DNA of 64,000 nucleotides from Aradus depressus (lineage: Eukaryota; Arthropoda; Insecta; Hemiptera; Aradidae): contig OY759220.1 of assembly GCA_963662175.1 (NCBI GenBank), positions 45,232,136 to 45,296,135 of the forward strand. Direction: 5' to 3'. The notes under the pieces are model-generated. The model saw only the letters and a program-made list of their open reading frames with translations. It had not been told where the DNA came from and did no database searches. Below, piece by piece: positions 1-12,300 of this stretch; the first letter of the stretch is position 1; each line of letters opens with the position of its first letter. Position numbers and translations under genes: made by a program.

Positions 1-52
1 TGAGGTGTGGCGATATGGGGTTCACTAGCCATGGCGAGGCGACGCAGGAGAC

Positions 53-142
53 TCAAGGGATGGGCGACCTTCCTAGCAGGTCGCTTGAGACTGGTAGGAT
101 ACGGATAGGATACGCGTCTCCTGGGAATGGCGTCGTTTGTGT
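53..142 (-). CDS. PICK1: candidate last exon of PICK1
   Basis: Exon 8 ends in phase 0 with donor GTAACT at 241-236. Downstream on the minus strand, an AG at 143-144 can be joined in phase 0 to a 29-codon stretch ending in TGA at 55-53, encoding a tail with PYPIRIL-like composition (..DAYPIRILPVSSDLL..). That would give a 408-residue protein, close to the roughly 415 of vertebrate PICK1. A competing acceptor at 153-154 opens a different frame that stays open to the window edge and starts WWGDTNDA. The sequence alone does not choose between them, and the tail after the BAR domain is poorly conserved in this family. Confidence 0.35.
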   Translation of the reverse strand, partial: TQTTPFPGDAYPIRILPVSSDLLGRSPIP

Positions 143-241
143 CTCCCCACCACTCAACATAGGAAGTGACTTCTAAGATACCCTCAAGATACTTGAGTAT
201 CAGTCGGAATTGCCTAATGTGAGGTTGGCCTAATAAGTTAC

Positions 242-368
242 CTGAGCAATGTTTGTCGTCTGGTACTGAAAGGCAGAACGGGCCAGATCCATTTCTATGG
301 GAAACAAACTTTGCCCACTCAGCATCGTTTTGGCTTCTTCGTAGAATTTAGCAAATGCTTTGACAAAT
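242..368 (-). CDS. PICK1: PICK1 exon 8 (end of BAR domain)
   Basis: Encodes KFVKAFAKFYEEAKTML through FPIEMDLARSAFQYQ, the last helix of the BAR domain and the conserved FPIE(V/M)DLA signature after it. Acceptor TTTTTCAG precedes 368 and donor GTAACT follows 242. Entry is phase 2 and exit phase 0. Confidence 0.95.
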
Positions 369-3300
369 CTGAAAAATATAATTACAACTTTGTTATTTTA
401 ACGAAGTAAATAAAAGTACTCAGGAAATCTATATTAAGGTTATTTCACAAATTGTACAACAAAACTTAAACGATGAGTTTTAAAAGCGATTGTTGTAGCT
501 AGAAACTGTGAAATAGGGGCACAGAAATTGGAACATTGAAAACTGATCTAGAATTGAGGGTATTTTTCAGCGTCAGGGGCTTGAGCAGAAGCCACGTCAG
601 ACTGTCTGAAATCATGATAGGTCCTACATAATCAAGTATACCTATCAACTTTCCTAGGTTCCACTTACTCTAAAAATGGACCGTTTCCTCCATTATTTCC
701 TTATTAATTTTCTGCAGACATGAACACTTTTTTTTTTTATTTTTAAGTAGTTAATAACAAAAATTTATTATTATCTGATAAATATTATTAAATGAGCTCA
801 CTTGTGTAACTGCTGGGCGATATCTTGAACATGTTTGTTGTCCAGAAGCTCCAGTTTCACCAAAACATCGGACCTAAGTCGGGCGAACTTGGCGCGGGCT
901 TCTTGTCGACATCGCAGGATCAACCTGGAGAAGACAACAAAATAAATATTTGGTGGAGACCAGTTGTAACTTCAATAGTGGAAGGTGTTGATGCAACACT
1001 TCAATCTACTTACTATCTACTAACATGTATTTTTTACGAGTTGACGCTTCGCCCATCTTCTAATAACCAACTATGAGTTTAAGATAACCAACCATAGTAT
1101 AATTACAAATATTGTTAATAATACACTCATCATCAAAAGTATTGCAACACCTAGATATTTCTGTAAATAATTACTTCCGAAAACGTCCTCTTCCTTTGGA
1201 ATAGTCTCCCGTAGTGAATAAGTGGTTAAATGCAGTTATCTCGTGAATGATTCCTCAAATAAGTAGATTAAGTTGATTAGCCGAGAACATACACAATTTT
1301 ATGAGATATCAAGAAACCCACATCTTTAAAATTCCGAAAATATTAGAGTTCTGAGCTCCCAACTTCTTCACAGTGAGCAGATGGCTTTGGAGATGATCTC
1401 AGTACACTCAACTCATTTTGTCCATTTTACGACTTAACAACTTATTCCCTGTGTCCATAGATGTACAAAAGTCTATAATGAGATTCAGAATCCCATGAGA
1501 AAATTTTTTGAATTTCAGTCCAATCAGCTAAAAGGAATCGAGGGATGAGAGAGGGCTTAACCCAAAAACTGTAATAACTAAAAAGCAAATGTTTGAGAGA
1601 TTTTAAGAACAATATCAGAGCGATGCGGATCGGTGCCTATAGAATGTTTCCCTTAAGTATCGATATAAAACAATGAGGAGTCGCAGAAGGGAAAAGAAAT
1701 GGTGAAACTATTCTCTACTTAGTCAAATAGGGTGGGGTATCAACTTGAACATTGTAATGGCGTAAAGAAAATCAAGGATCTACAGGCATAATAACATTAA
1801 AATAACTTTAAAACTAGGTATGCAATGCATTCTGCTAATTGCAAATATTGAGCGGAGCCGTGACTCAAATCGCCTATACCTTGAACTTTAAATTCATTAG
1901 CGGTCACTCGCTTAGCTTACGCCGCGAGCTCCCTCCATGCGACAAAACGTGGTTATCGTCAAGGAATATACTTTATTTACGAAAAAATAAGGTCTTCCAA
2001 CAATGGTCTCAGTTTCATTGTTTTTTTCAGTGATTATTCCTCGATGCTACTTCCATTTTATATAATTATTTCCTCTGATTATTTTTTTATTATTATATTA
2101 TATATTATTTTTTTAAACAAATCTTACTTTTGACCTCGACCTATGACCTCAATTTCATGCGCGCGCTTCATGCCATTGTCGATTGAGAAGAATTTGAACG
2201 TTTCGCATTGAAGTCTATGGATGAACATATTTTCGGTGATTATTCCTCCGTGGTACGTCCGATTTTCGAAATTATTTTTTAACAACCTTCACGTGACTGA
2301 CATCCATCAATATGCAAAAATTGATCAGGATCAGATAAACAGTTTTAATGCAGGAGGGGCACAAACGAAACACACGAGTCGTCTAAAGATTGAGCTACGC
2401 TCAAAACAATAAAACTACTTTTAATCATAAAACAGCCACAACATATTATTTAAATGAAAGTAAACAGATTCGAATCAAAACTTAATTTAAAAAATCTATT
2501 AACAATGAACAATGTTAAAATTTATTATTAATGTTACAAAAATAAGTTGTCCCGGGCCATCCTAGGTCTACAATGTCTGCTTCAGTTAGTTGCAATACAA
2601 GTATAGAAGAATACCAACCTATACTCGTAGTTGCCAGTTTCCACACGATAGAGTGGCTCCTGGAGCGCTGCATAGGAATACTCTTCATCATCCATTTCTT
2701 TAACCTTCAAACAGTACGAAAGGTACTCAAATTTAGCATCCGCATACTTCCTTATTGTTAGTTTCGTGTCGGGTATTGCTTTATTTAAGTAGGTTCCAAG
2801 ATCTGACAATATCTGAAAAATAAATAAATACATTTTTTTTTTTTTATATTGTTAAGTACAACATGTAGAAATGTTTAATGCATGATGGCGCTGGATCTGG
2901 GAGATCCGCCTTTAACGTATTTGTAAATTAACTTGGCGCGCGCGGGCTGGCGGAGCCCTCCTTCCTGTCAGATCCTTCGCCACCAAATTTGCCAATATTT
3001 GTGACTTCAGCGTAGTGCCATTGTTTGTTTTGAAGGCTGTGAATTGAGAGTCTCCCAAGATGAAGGGTGAGAAGTAAATTTAAGCCTGGATTATTTATCT
3101 GATTTAACTAAAACAAATTTCCCGAGTTTTTTGAAAACATTAAAGTTGCAGTAGTACTGAATAATTTAATACAATTGCCACTTATACGGTTATGCATTTC
3201 CACACTTCAATTATTGTATATTGATAAAATTATGTATCTTTTTAGCGATTTTTTTTATTTTCTAAGTTACGGTTTCTATTATATTGTTAATTATTTGTTC

Positions 3301-6300
3301 CTAATATTTCTAGTTTTAATTTAAATAACCAGAGATATTTGTAAAAGACATGAAAATTATGTGATAACAATTATTTAATAATTTTTCATACTAAGTTGAG
3401 TTACCAAACAAAGATTATTGTGAAAGACTGGTAGATGTTGTGTGATATGAATATGATATCACTAATTGAGATTTGTGCTTTTTTTTTTTTTTTGTAATTT
3501 AAAATTTAAATTAAATAAATGTTTGTATTAAAAGTTTTATTACAACCTATTTTGTGCGTCATTCTTTCTTCACAAAAACAAAATTACCAATATTTTTAAT
3601 TAAACCGGTGATTTTTGATTGAGGATCTGACAGATCCAACGCCACCAAGTTTGTGACACTAATGGAAGCCACCATCCGAGTGTTAATATAAGAACCACTG
3701 ATGTGTCAAATTGACAGTAACTTCAGGGGGAGTTATTACAACCAAAATGGAGTAGTTAACACCTCATTCCTTTAAATAAAAACAAACAATTTGTAACTTT
3801 TATATTGTCTAAATCCACAAAAATATATACACAAAGTGTAGTTTATATATAATTAGATTATAATATAATAGATTATAATAAAATAAATACAAATAATGAA
3901 CTTTAACTTGTATATTATACAAGTTAAAGTTCATTATTTGTATTTATTTTATTAACTTTCCACTATCGCGCAGAAATGTATTCGGAAACACTTGAGGCAA
4001 GGGCGGATTCAGGATATTCATCGGGGTGGGGACGTAAACGAATGACATCATTAAAGTCTGTGCGCAAGATCACATGAGGTCCTTCGCGCATCACTAGGAC
4101 GTATTTTCCAATTTAACGTGCATATTTCTTTATCATTTACGAAACTGGCTTATAAGGGGGGTAATTCTGCTTTTACTCTCCCCCCCCCCCCCCCCCCCCC
4201 CTGTATCCGCCACTGCCTTGAGGAAGATGGCCCCAATTACTTCCCATGTTTAGAAATACAATAACTACAGCTAAGTGTAGATACTAGAAAAATTATGGTA
4301 CGTCGATACATAGATACTTGATAAATGTCCCTAGACGTCATTAGTTTTTTCAAGGCGCTCGAAGAAAACCCGGAAAAAACGTCGTCGGTGAATCACCAGT
4401 CACGTACTTTCCCAGCATAGATACATCATTCAAGTTTTTGCTCTCCCTCGAAAAACAATCAAACAACAATCCTTATGGGGCTTTGAATTTAAATATAAAG
4501 TTTCATGTCGATATATTCATTACATCGGCAGTTATTGGAGTTTTGAGTTGACACTCCGTCTCCCCCTTGGCTGAAAATCCATTGGTGTCGTCCTTGGAGG
4601 CTTCTGGATACACATATAAGTTATCGTATTTCCGACCTTTGATACCAAAAAATAAAAAGAAATGCTGTCTGTATCTGTGAACACGGTAACTCCGTATCTG
4701 TGAACACGGTAACTCCTGATAGAATGAATGTATCGACATGAAATTTTATATGTCTAACCAGAACCCCAAAAGGACGACACCTATTGATTTTCAGCTTACA
4801 TGGCCAAAGGGAATGGAGTTTTTTTTTTTTTGTTTTGTATTATTGGGCTTATGTATGATGCATATTAACCATGTCTTTTTTAAAGGTGTTATCTAGTTAT
4901 TTAAGCTGTTTTGTCTATAAAGTGCTTAATACGCGTTAAAGTTTGTTAAAACTCATTATTAAAATTGTGACAGTGTATAAGTTTTTATATTACTAAACAG
5001 TGACAAAGACACTCAGAAGTTCTCCCTCTGTTTGGGTGAGAATGAAACCCGGCGTTTCGAAACGAGAACAGTCTAATAATTTTAATATTCAAAATTCTAA
5101 CCTTGCCGATATCAAGCAAATAAACAATGTAGCCGGAACAGGTGAGATGATATCCACTTTTTTACCTGCTAAGAGGCAGCTCTCTTCAAGCTGTGAGGAC
5201 TCTGGGATATCAATGGCAGTAGACGGCGGCCAAGTAGTCCCTGATAACAGAGCCATCTCCCAGGAGCCTCAGCTGAAGAGGAACCGATATACTCTACATA
5301 TCACACCCACACCAACACCAACACAGAACAGATACGAGCCATTTCTCACTCTCCAGGACGGTCAGGAGACAACTCAACCGACAAAGCCGGACGGACAGCC
5401 TACCCCTAACAGACAGACCAAGATCCCTCACATCTTTCTTTGTGAGGCTGATAATAATCAGCTGGTCATCACCGAGCTAAAAAGTTTAATTGGTTCGTCT
5501 TTTGAAATCAAACAGTGCAACCAAAAAATAAAGATCAGCCTCACAACGACTGATGACTATCGCAAAGTGACAAAATTTTATGACGACAATAAGGTGAAAT
5601 ACTACACCTTTGTCAATCCCGAAGACAGGAAACTCTTCGTAATTATACGGGGAGTTCCGTACTCACTGACCGACACAGAAATAACAGACGAACTGACCCC
5701 GACATACCCTGTTATAAAAGTCACCCGGATTCTGAACCACGACAGACGCCCCACATCCCTCTGTGCAGTTGAGCTGGAGAACACCCCATCTGGAGAGGCC
5801 ATATTTCAACTGACGCGGCTCTACTATACAGTTGTTAAAGTGGAGCCATGCCGACGTTCCAGCCGAGTTGTACAGTGCACAACCTGCCAATTTTTTGATC
5901 ATACCAAAAACTTTTGCCGACTGGACCCCAAATGTGTGAAGTGCGGGGAGGACCACCACTTCACAGCATGCCCCTCCAGACAGAAGAAGATAGAATCTCC
6001 CAAGTGCGCCAACTGCCAGGGCAACCATCCAGCCAGCTACAGAGGTTGTGCATCATACAAGGCCTACATAGACAGGACTACCAGACAGAGACAACCTAAA
6101 CATCAAGACCCAGTAACCTCCAGTGTACCACCCAAAGGACAACCCTCACGACAGACCCCGGACCGACCGAACAGCTGGTTCGACCAAGGTAGACCCCGAC
6201 CCTTCCAACCTCGACCTCAACCTAACTTACCCAGCAGCCAAGACAACCAACCAGCTAACGACATGACTGACCTCACCAACACAATAATCACCTTTCTCAA

Positions 6301-9300
6301 ACCATATATCCCTATCATAAAATCATTTTTATCTAATCTCCTCACCCAAGTATTTTCATTTAACAATGGTGGACCCTAATTTAAATATTTTTCAAAATGT
6401 ATCCATCCTTAACTGGAACGCTGACGGTATAAAAAACAGACGAACGATACGCTCAGGCTTTTTAACTCGCTACAACATCGACATCATTCGTATCACAGAA
6501 ACTCACCTCCATAATACCGACAAATCCAAGCTAAAAGGGTACACCATATACAGACAGGACAGACAAACCAGATTTGGAGGCGTCGCTGTTTGTATAAAAA
6601 AGAACCTCCACACTCTCAGCTTCTCTTACCCACACTTCAACAGCTGGAAGCCGTTCGGGCCACACTCACACTCAACAACAACAGAACACTTAACATAATC
6701 TCAGCATACCACCGACCAGACATCAGTATTCACCAGACGGACTTTGAATACATTTTCACTGGGGGGCCGACTATACTACTAGGTGACCTAAATAGTAAAA
6801 ATACAATTTGGGGATGTAGACGGACAAATAACAACGGGACAAGACTCTTAAACATAATTAATAACCTGCGCGTACAGATATCAGCACCGGACGAACCGAC
6901 ATTTTATCCTACAAAACAGAGATATCTCCCAGACATCCTGGACATTGGACTAGTACAAAATTTTACGTTGCCCTTTTATCACGAACCACTGACAGAACTC
7001 GACTCAGACCATCTTCCAGTCGTATGTACCTTCAAAGTGAACCCGAAACAGGCAGAACATCTGCCAAGACTGATACAGGGGAAAATAGATTGGGACGCGT
7101 TTAGGTGGAAGATGGACAAAAACATAGACATCCCTTTGCATTACGACGAAACTGAAGACATAGACGACTCATTGAAAGGTTTCACTGAAGCTATTTACAC
7201 CTCGATACACAACTCAACATACAATCACTACAAGGACCAACGCAATATGAGACAAAAAAAGACGTCTACACGCATACTTAACATGTTACACGACAAAAAT
7301 ACACTCCACAAACACTGGCAACGAACATGCGATCCACAAGAGAAACGAGAGCTGAACCGACTGACGAGACTAATACGATGGGAATTGGACAATGACAGAA
7401 TCAACAGATACCGACAATACACCAGCGATTTCACACCTGGAGACAGCAACCTTTGGAAGGAAACACGTCGCCTCCTCAGACAAGACCCAGGCCTACCGCC
7501 CCTGACAGACGGACAGACTAGTGTAACAACGGACAAGGACAAGAGTGAGGTAGTGCCTCAACACCTAGAACAGAAATTCAGAACCCATGACACACAGGAT
7601 CACGAGACACTCCACACAGTCCACGCATTTCTTTCCACTCAACTCCACACCGCAGAACCACACATACAGTACACGAACCCATCAGAAATCACCATGTACA
7701 TTCAGAGACTCCCCAACAAGAAGGCCCCTGGTAAAGACCTCATCCCCAACATCGTCCTGAAAAACCTGCCTCCAAAAAGCATCGCATAACTGACGGGGCT
7801 GTTCAATGGCTGTTTAAGGAGAGGATACTTTCCTGACGCTTGGAAGAATGCATTCGTGGTTGTATTTCATAAGCACGGCAAGCCCCAACAGCTACAGGCC
7901 GATAAGCCTTCTAACTTCATTGTCTAAGATTTTTGAAAAGATTATATCTAAAAGGCTTACTCAATATCTAGAAGACTCACATGGAAACTACACATTAACA
8001 GAAAACTACAGCTAGCATATTCACGACTTAACACCCTCTACCCTCTCATAAACAGAAACACTCCACTTAAACACACATGTACTATTCTGCTATACAAGAC
8101 CCTCCTACTTCCACTTCTAACATACGCCTGTCCAGTCTGGATCGGTACCAGCAACACTAACATGAAACGATTACAAACATGTCAGAGTAAAGTACTCCGA
8201 ATAGCAACAAACGCACCCTGGTTTGTCAGGAATCACAAAATCCACGAAGAATTGGGTGTTCCTCTTTCTGCAACTCACATCGAGAAACTAGTGAAAAATC
8301 ACCACGAAGCTCTAGTGCATTGTTCCGGGGCTGTACACTACAGTCTAAGAGCGCCTACTCCTGGGAGGCGACTCAAACAAAGACTGTACCAGGACTTCCT
8401 ATTTTAAACTCTTAATTTTATTATATATTTGTGTATAGCACCTTTTTCTGCTGGTCCAAATAAATGTTGTTGTTGTTTATTGTTTCTAGTTATTTACAAC
8501 AACCATGGCCCCAGGAGGGAGAAAGGAGAGTTTAACGGGGAGGCTTAACACAACAACTCTTATAACTGCCGTTATAACGAATGTATTGATACGAAATGTT
8601 ATATGTGAATTCAAACCCCTGTAAGGACAACACCTATTAATTTTCAGCGGAATTAGCCGAATGGAAAGGGAGGATCAGTGGGACTCAACTCAAAAATCAC
8701 AATAACTGCCATCAAATAAGTAATGTGTCATATATTTTTTTAGCCCAGTCGATTGGCTCTGGAGAGCGAAAACGTAATTGATTATTCCTGTTCGAGAATT
8801 ACATAGACGGTGTTTTTTTTTTTTTTTCATTTTAGGAATCAGGAGGTCGGAAAACATTAAATTAAACTACACATTAAACTCCGCATGGAATTTCTGAGCA
8901 ATTATATAACTTCCCCTATACTTCGGGGAAGTAAAAACAATGATATCAACAATCATTGTCGGTTAGGTGGTACCAAACAAACCACCCTTGTGAAAACACA
9001 TAAATAGAGAATATAAAGTTAAACCCTTAACTATTACGTACTGTAGGACTGCCAGAGTAGAGCCGGGCTCATGTCCACAAGAGCGCTCTGGTAGTAGGCG
9101 ATATGACCTGGTAGTTAAAGTCCGGTCACGAGTCACAATAACTAACAAACTACTTAATAAAGATAATACTAGTAATAAGAGGATAGTTACAGGTTTGATG
9201 GTTTTAAGTGTCTGTATTCCATTCTTCTCCATGAGCCGATGGTAGTCTCCAAAAGCACGGAACGCTTCGCTTGCCCTCGGCTGAGGCTCCCGAACACCAA

Positions 9301-12300
9301 TACCCGCAAACACATCTCCAAAAGCTGAAAATAAACAACTATTAGTCATTCAATAAATCTTCAGAACATCTCCAAATACTAACTGAAATATTTAATGCTC
9401 CATCAATGTCCTGTAAGTTCTATCATAATTATTTTTATTTAACATTTGTTATATAATCATTAATTTCATCATTATTATAGTTATTCACTTATAAACATTA
9501 GTATTTACTTATATGAAAAAATAATCGAAACCTGGCCAAGGCCCTTAGGTTTTTTATCTGGGAGATGAAATGCTCTTGAGCAGGCAGTTCTTCGGATGTC
9601 AGGTACTCGTTGAAGACCCCTACTTTAGTTGAATAAACCTGTGTAGGCGAAATTTAGGACTCGCACTGTAGAGTTGGGTTCATGTCCACCAGAGTGACGA
9701 AAGAACGCTCTGATAATAGGCTATATGACCCCATAGTTAAAGCGGTTGATGGAGAGTTGGAGCATTTACTTATATTCAATAAATAATAAAAGATAGATGA
9801 ACATGAAATTCCTAATAGAATAGGTATTTATATTTTTAATTATAAAGTTTGTATTGCTATAGAATTTTATATTTCTTAAAAGAACATATATATCGGGGCG
9901 ATCAAGGCCCCTTGTAACAAAGAGCGAAATACCGAAGAAAAAAATCGAAAATATATATGGGTCATTCTCAAAAAAAGTAGGAATTTCAAGTCCTAAATAA
10001 ATAAATTAAGACAAATCCAAAAAGGTGTATGATCGATGTTAATAGTGAAATAGCGTCTCGTGGTAAGTTGGTGAATCAGGATAAGTAGGGTGTGGGACAG
10101 ACAGGAAAATGACAAATTCAGCATTTTTCAACTTTAAAACATTTTTCAAAAATAATAACTTATAATTAGAATTAAATACTATGCATGGTTTTTATAGCCA
10201 AACCCCATTTAAAGCCATGAAAAAACTCCAGAATGACAGGTAAAGTATTTCAGAAGTTATGAGGATGGGACACAAAATTCCGATTTTTTTTGAGAATGAC
10301 CCATATATGTAAATAGTATGTATATAACTAAAAAAAAATTGAGGATAATAATAAAAATATTAAATAAAAGTCATTACGACACACATTATAGGACATTGAT
10401 GGAGGACCTCTGCTAAGAAAATAAAAATGAAAGCTTTTATACAGGAAACACGACTTTTAAATAACGTTAAAGGTAAGGTTACCTTTGTAGACCTGAAGGA
10501 GTGCATAGAAGGCCTTCAAGACCCTCTTGGAGTGGTCCACCAGCCCTCTGTACATCACTTCTGTCGACTCCAGTTCCTCCAACTTCTTGACGAGGGTGTC
10601 ATTGCAGAGGATGGCTCTGGACAGGCCCAGCGCGTCAGCTGTTGAAGTGCTCATGTTCTCCACCAGTCGATGTTTCACCTTCTTCAGAATGATGTCCAAC
10701 GTTTTACCCTGGGTGGGATCCGCATGGAGTTTATTATACTTGATACTCACTTCCTCCTGGAAACAATAATGGAAACATTTTAAAGTAATATAAAAATTAA
10801 ATGAAGTGAACCTGATATTCTCAAGATCCTTTGAAAAATCCAATTTTTGGGACCCCTCAAGTCGCAACGTTAGAATGAATGTATCGACACAAAATTTCAT
10901 ATATGAATTCAAAAACCCCATAAGTACGACACTTATCAATATTCAGCGTAATCGGCTGAAAGGAAGGCTCAACTCAAAAACGCCCGGTAACTGCCTATGT
11001 AATGAATATATCGACATGAAATTTCATATTTATAGCTAAATTGAGGACAATAGCAGCGAAATCAGTCGAAAGGAATGGGGTTCAGGTGAGGGCTTAAATC
11101 AAAAACCCTAAACGGCCGATGTTAAGCTCTCGGTGTGCTTAAAATAAACAGTGACGTATCGGCTTGTTTTATTCTAACAGCCATTGGTCATTCTTCAATT
11201 CCACACACAGTATGCTTATTTGTTGTCATAATTATCAAGTCTTTGAATTTAAATTAAATACAACTAACGCCTTAAAATTAATTATCCACCTAGCAGATTA
11301 GTATTGCTCACTTAAATTTTTAAATTTCTAAAATAAAATTCCAATAAAGTTCCAATAATAAAATTATTTTCTGCAATAGGCTTTTTCAATATTTTGTACA
11401 CTATTTTAAACTTTTCTATTAGTTAAGAAAGTTATCTACTTAAAAAATTTTTTTTTAATTTTGTCAGAATAATTCACATTGTGGAAGGATGGTAATTGAT
11501 AAGGACAATAGACGTTGTGTGGCTGTTATCACTATCCGACGGCAGCGCTCTTAGTGATAGCAACGTTCGGCAAAAGTGGGAACCGCTAGTTATAGCTCCT
11601 TCCTTCTCCACTCGTAGACTATAGCGATTTCAGATTGTACCTCCCCCCCTCCCCTCTTTCTCGTTGCGCCACCATTCAGGACATATTTCTTGCGGTCTCT
11701 ATTATAATTCCGCAGGCAACAAGATACAATAATAAGGAAGAAAGCTGTGGTATGTATAATAGGATACCTTGCAAGCCTGTATCATCTTGGCTACCTCCAC
11801 CTTCGTCTTCCCCTTGACAGACTGTCCATTGACTCCGACCAGTTCGTCTCCACTCTGCAGAGTGCCCTCTCTGGCCACGGGGGTGTTGTCGAACACCTTC
11901 AACACAAAACATAAAAACTCAATTACAACAGACGGGGGGGTTATATTTGAAATTTTTGAGACGGGCAATAGGACACGCTTTTAGTTTCTAGCCGAGGACT
12001 ATATCTAGTGTACAATGCAGGGATGAGTCATTAATCGTATAATATGCTGAGTATTCAGATGATGTAGAATATGATAATAATTATGAACCTTTTTTAAGTC
12101 AGTATTAGAGGGCGCTGTTAGCTTAAAGGTATCGTGCTTGCCTTCTGAGCTCAAGATCGCGGGTTCGAAACCCGGCCGAGGTCCTTAGGTTTTTTATCTA
12201 GGGGTTGCAAAAACCTTGAGCATGTTGTCCTTCGAATCTGATGTCAGGTACTCGTAAGACCCCCATCCTATGTGGATAACCCTGGATGGGCAACATTTAG

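Larger units (their letters stand above)
4904..8484 (+). mobile_element. non-LTR retrotransposon, Jockey-clade-like, with 12-bp TSD
   Basis: A two-ORF element: gag-like ORF1 with zinc knuckles, then ORF2 with an APE-type endonuclease and part of a reverse transcriptase. A perfect 12-bp target-site duplication, TCTAGTTATTTA, lies at 4892-4903 and 8485-8496. The 3' end is AAATAAATGTTGTTGTTGTT, a short TTG-repeat tail instead of a long poly(A). It lies antisense to PICK1 in intron 5. ORF2 has a frameshift near 6600-6660, a stop at 7787 and a deletion near 7980 that removes the RT catalytic core, so it is not autonomous. A related copy lies on the minus strand at 26.3-29.5 kb. Confidence 0.93.
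4845..8545 (-). repeat. SINE-like repeat split by the non-LTR insertion
   Basis: Left piece 4845-4903 (TGATGCATATTAACCATGTC..CTAGTTATTTA) and right piece 8497-8545 (CAACAACCATGGCCCCAGGA) together match an unbroken repeat at 63466-63540 in reverse orientation, and a copy near 57245-57315. The unbroken copies act as empty sites and confirm the element borders at 4904 and 8484. Confidence 0.85.

Noticed and set aside
11635..11984. Overlapping plus-strand ORFs opposite PICK1 exon 3
   Set aside because: Shadows of the PDZ exon; the minus frame has the conserved protein and splice sites.
12119..12171. A possible tRNA gene with A and B boxes
   Set aside because: No complete cloverleaf or anticodon stem; the head continues into a body shared with other SINE copies.
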